Origin: Bradyrhizobium sp. SZCCT0148
GTDB lineage: Bacteria > Pseudomonadota > Alphaproteobacteria > Rhizobiales > Xanthobacteraceae
Reading direction: 5' to 3'
DNA length: 64,000 nt
Assembly: GCF_018129985.1 (NCBI RefSeq)
Contig: NZ_JAFCKT010000001.1
Coordinates: forward strand, 744,001 to 808,000
In this document: positions 63,656 through 64,000 of the stretch, in pieces
How positions within the stretch are numbered: the first letter of the stretch is position 1
How the letters are laid out: every line of letters starts with the position of its first letter
The notes under the pieces: model-generated
The model's input: the letters and a program-made list of their open reading frames with translations, nothing else
Databases searched by the model: none
Told to the model about the DNA's origin: nothing
Position numbers and translations under genes: made by a program

Positions 63656-64000
63656 TGAGCACGCGGGCCTTCATTACCGGTGTATCCGGAACGGAACTGA
63701 CCGCCGTCGAGCGGGAGTTTATTCGCGACCACCGCCCATGGGGCTTTATCCTTTTCAAGCGCAATGTCGCCACGCCGGCTCAAGTTGCTGCATTGGTTGC
63801 GGAATTGCGGACAGCGGCCGGTGCCGCCGACGCGCCTGTCCTGATTGATCAGGAGGGCGGACGCGTGCAGCGTCTGGGTCCGCCGCACTGGCCGGTCTAT
63901 CCGCCGGGCGCCGTCTTCTCGACCCTTTACGAAACTGATTCGGCACTTGGGCTGACCGCGGCGCGCCTGTCGGCCCGCCTGATCGCCGCCGATCTTGCCG
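63655..64000 (+). CDS. nagZ: Beta-N-acetylhexosaminidase NagZ (partial, continues beyond window)
   Basis: The first 115 residues are present: MSTRAFITGVSGTELTAVER, HRPWGFILFKRNVATPAQVA, APVLIDQEGGRVQRLGPPHW. The IDQEGGRVQR(L) motif is diagnostic of glycoside hydrolase family 3 NagZ, a cytoplasmic enzyme that removes GlcNAc from peptidoglycan turnover products. It lies 46 bases after the SPOR gene in the usual order. Confidence 0.95.
   Translation, partial: MSTRAFITGVSGTELTAVEREFIRDHRPWGFILFKRNVATPAQVAALVAELRTAAGAADAPVLIDQEGGRVQRLGPPHWPVYPPGAVFSTLYETDSALGLTAARLSARLIAADLA

Overview
The window looks like a stretch of a Bradyrhizobium-type alphaproteobacterial chromosome (Nitrobacteraceae). The evidence is high GC, a nap nitrate-reductase operon behind a perfect FixK/FNR box, Caulobacter-style flagellar genes with SciP and FlbD, an ExoR-like Sel1 protein, the order dgt-argS-SPOR-nagZ, and a dispersed non-coding repeat that I recall from this family. 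The genus is inferred from gene content and family recall, not from a database search.

Layout: (1) 1-1770, the start of napEDA on the minus strand. (2) 1930-13085, mixed metabolic genes: a luciferase-like monooxygenase, an L,D-transpeptidase, a P450, an outer-membrane barrel paired with a Tat-exported SDR, a flavin reductase and an M20 peptidase. (3) 13284-21715, flagellar genes on the minus strand (fliK, flgD, sciP, fliF-fliG-fliH-fliN, flbD), with a sigma-54 promoter before fliK and a CtrA-like site before fliF. (4) 22011-24596, mnmA, a phospholipid-type methyltransferase and tRNA-Met(CAU). (5) About 24600-52300, an accessory region that starts at the tRNA with a decayed ligD fragment and ends in a family-specific repeat. 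It is full of small proteins, DUF1236/DUF1259/DUF2171/DUF72 proteins, signalling genes, a FAN1-like nuclease fused to a DnaQ exonuclease, and a P450. (6) 52593-64000, core genes: ilvD, exoR-like, xth, a hybrid histidine kinase, an ErpA-type carrier, dgt, argS, a SPOR protein and the start of nagZ.

The most interesting locus is 46763-50412. A small SET-domain protein is divergent from a tightly packed three-gene operon encoding a class I methyltransferase (NPPY), a haem-oxygenase-like diiron oxidase (HxxxDxxH) and a PurD-like ATP-grasp ligase. This combination suggests a small-molecule pathway that I do not recognise. The shared promoter region holds a perfect inverted repeat that also reads as two divergent GGAAC -35 boxes.

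Several accessory genes carry promoters resembling the general-stress sigma factor EcfG consensus (GGAAC, 16-17 bases, then CGTT or GGTT). The best cases precede the DUF1236 genes, two small secreted or soluble proteins and the cluster above. I infer that much of this region is a stress-response gene set. Many very short genes (25-60 codons) with good ribosome-binding sites are listed individually.
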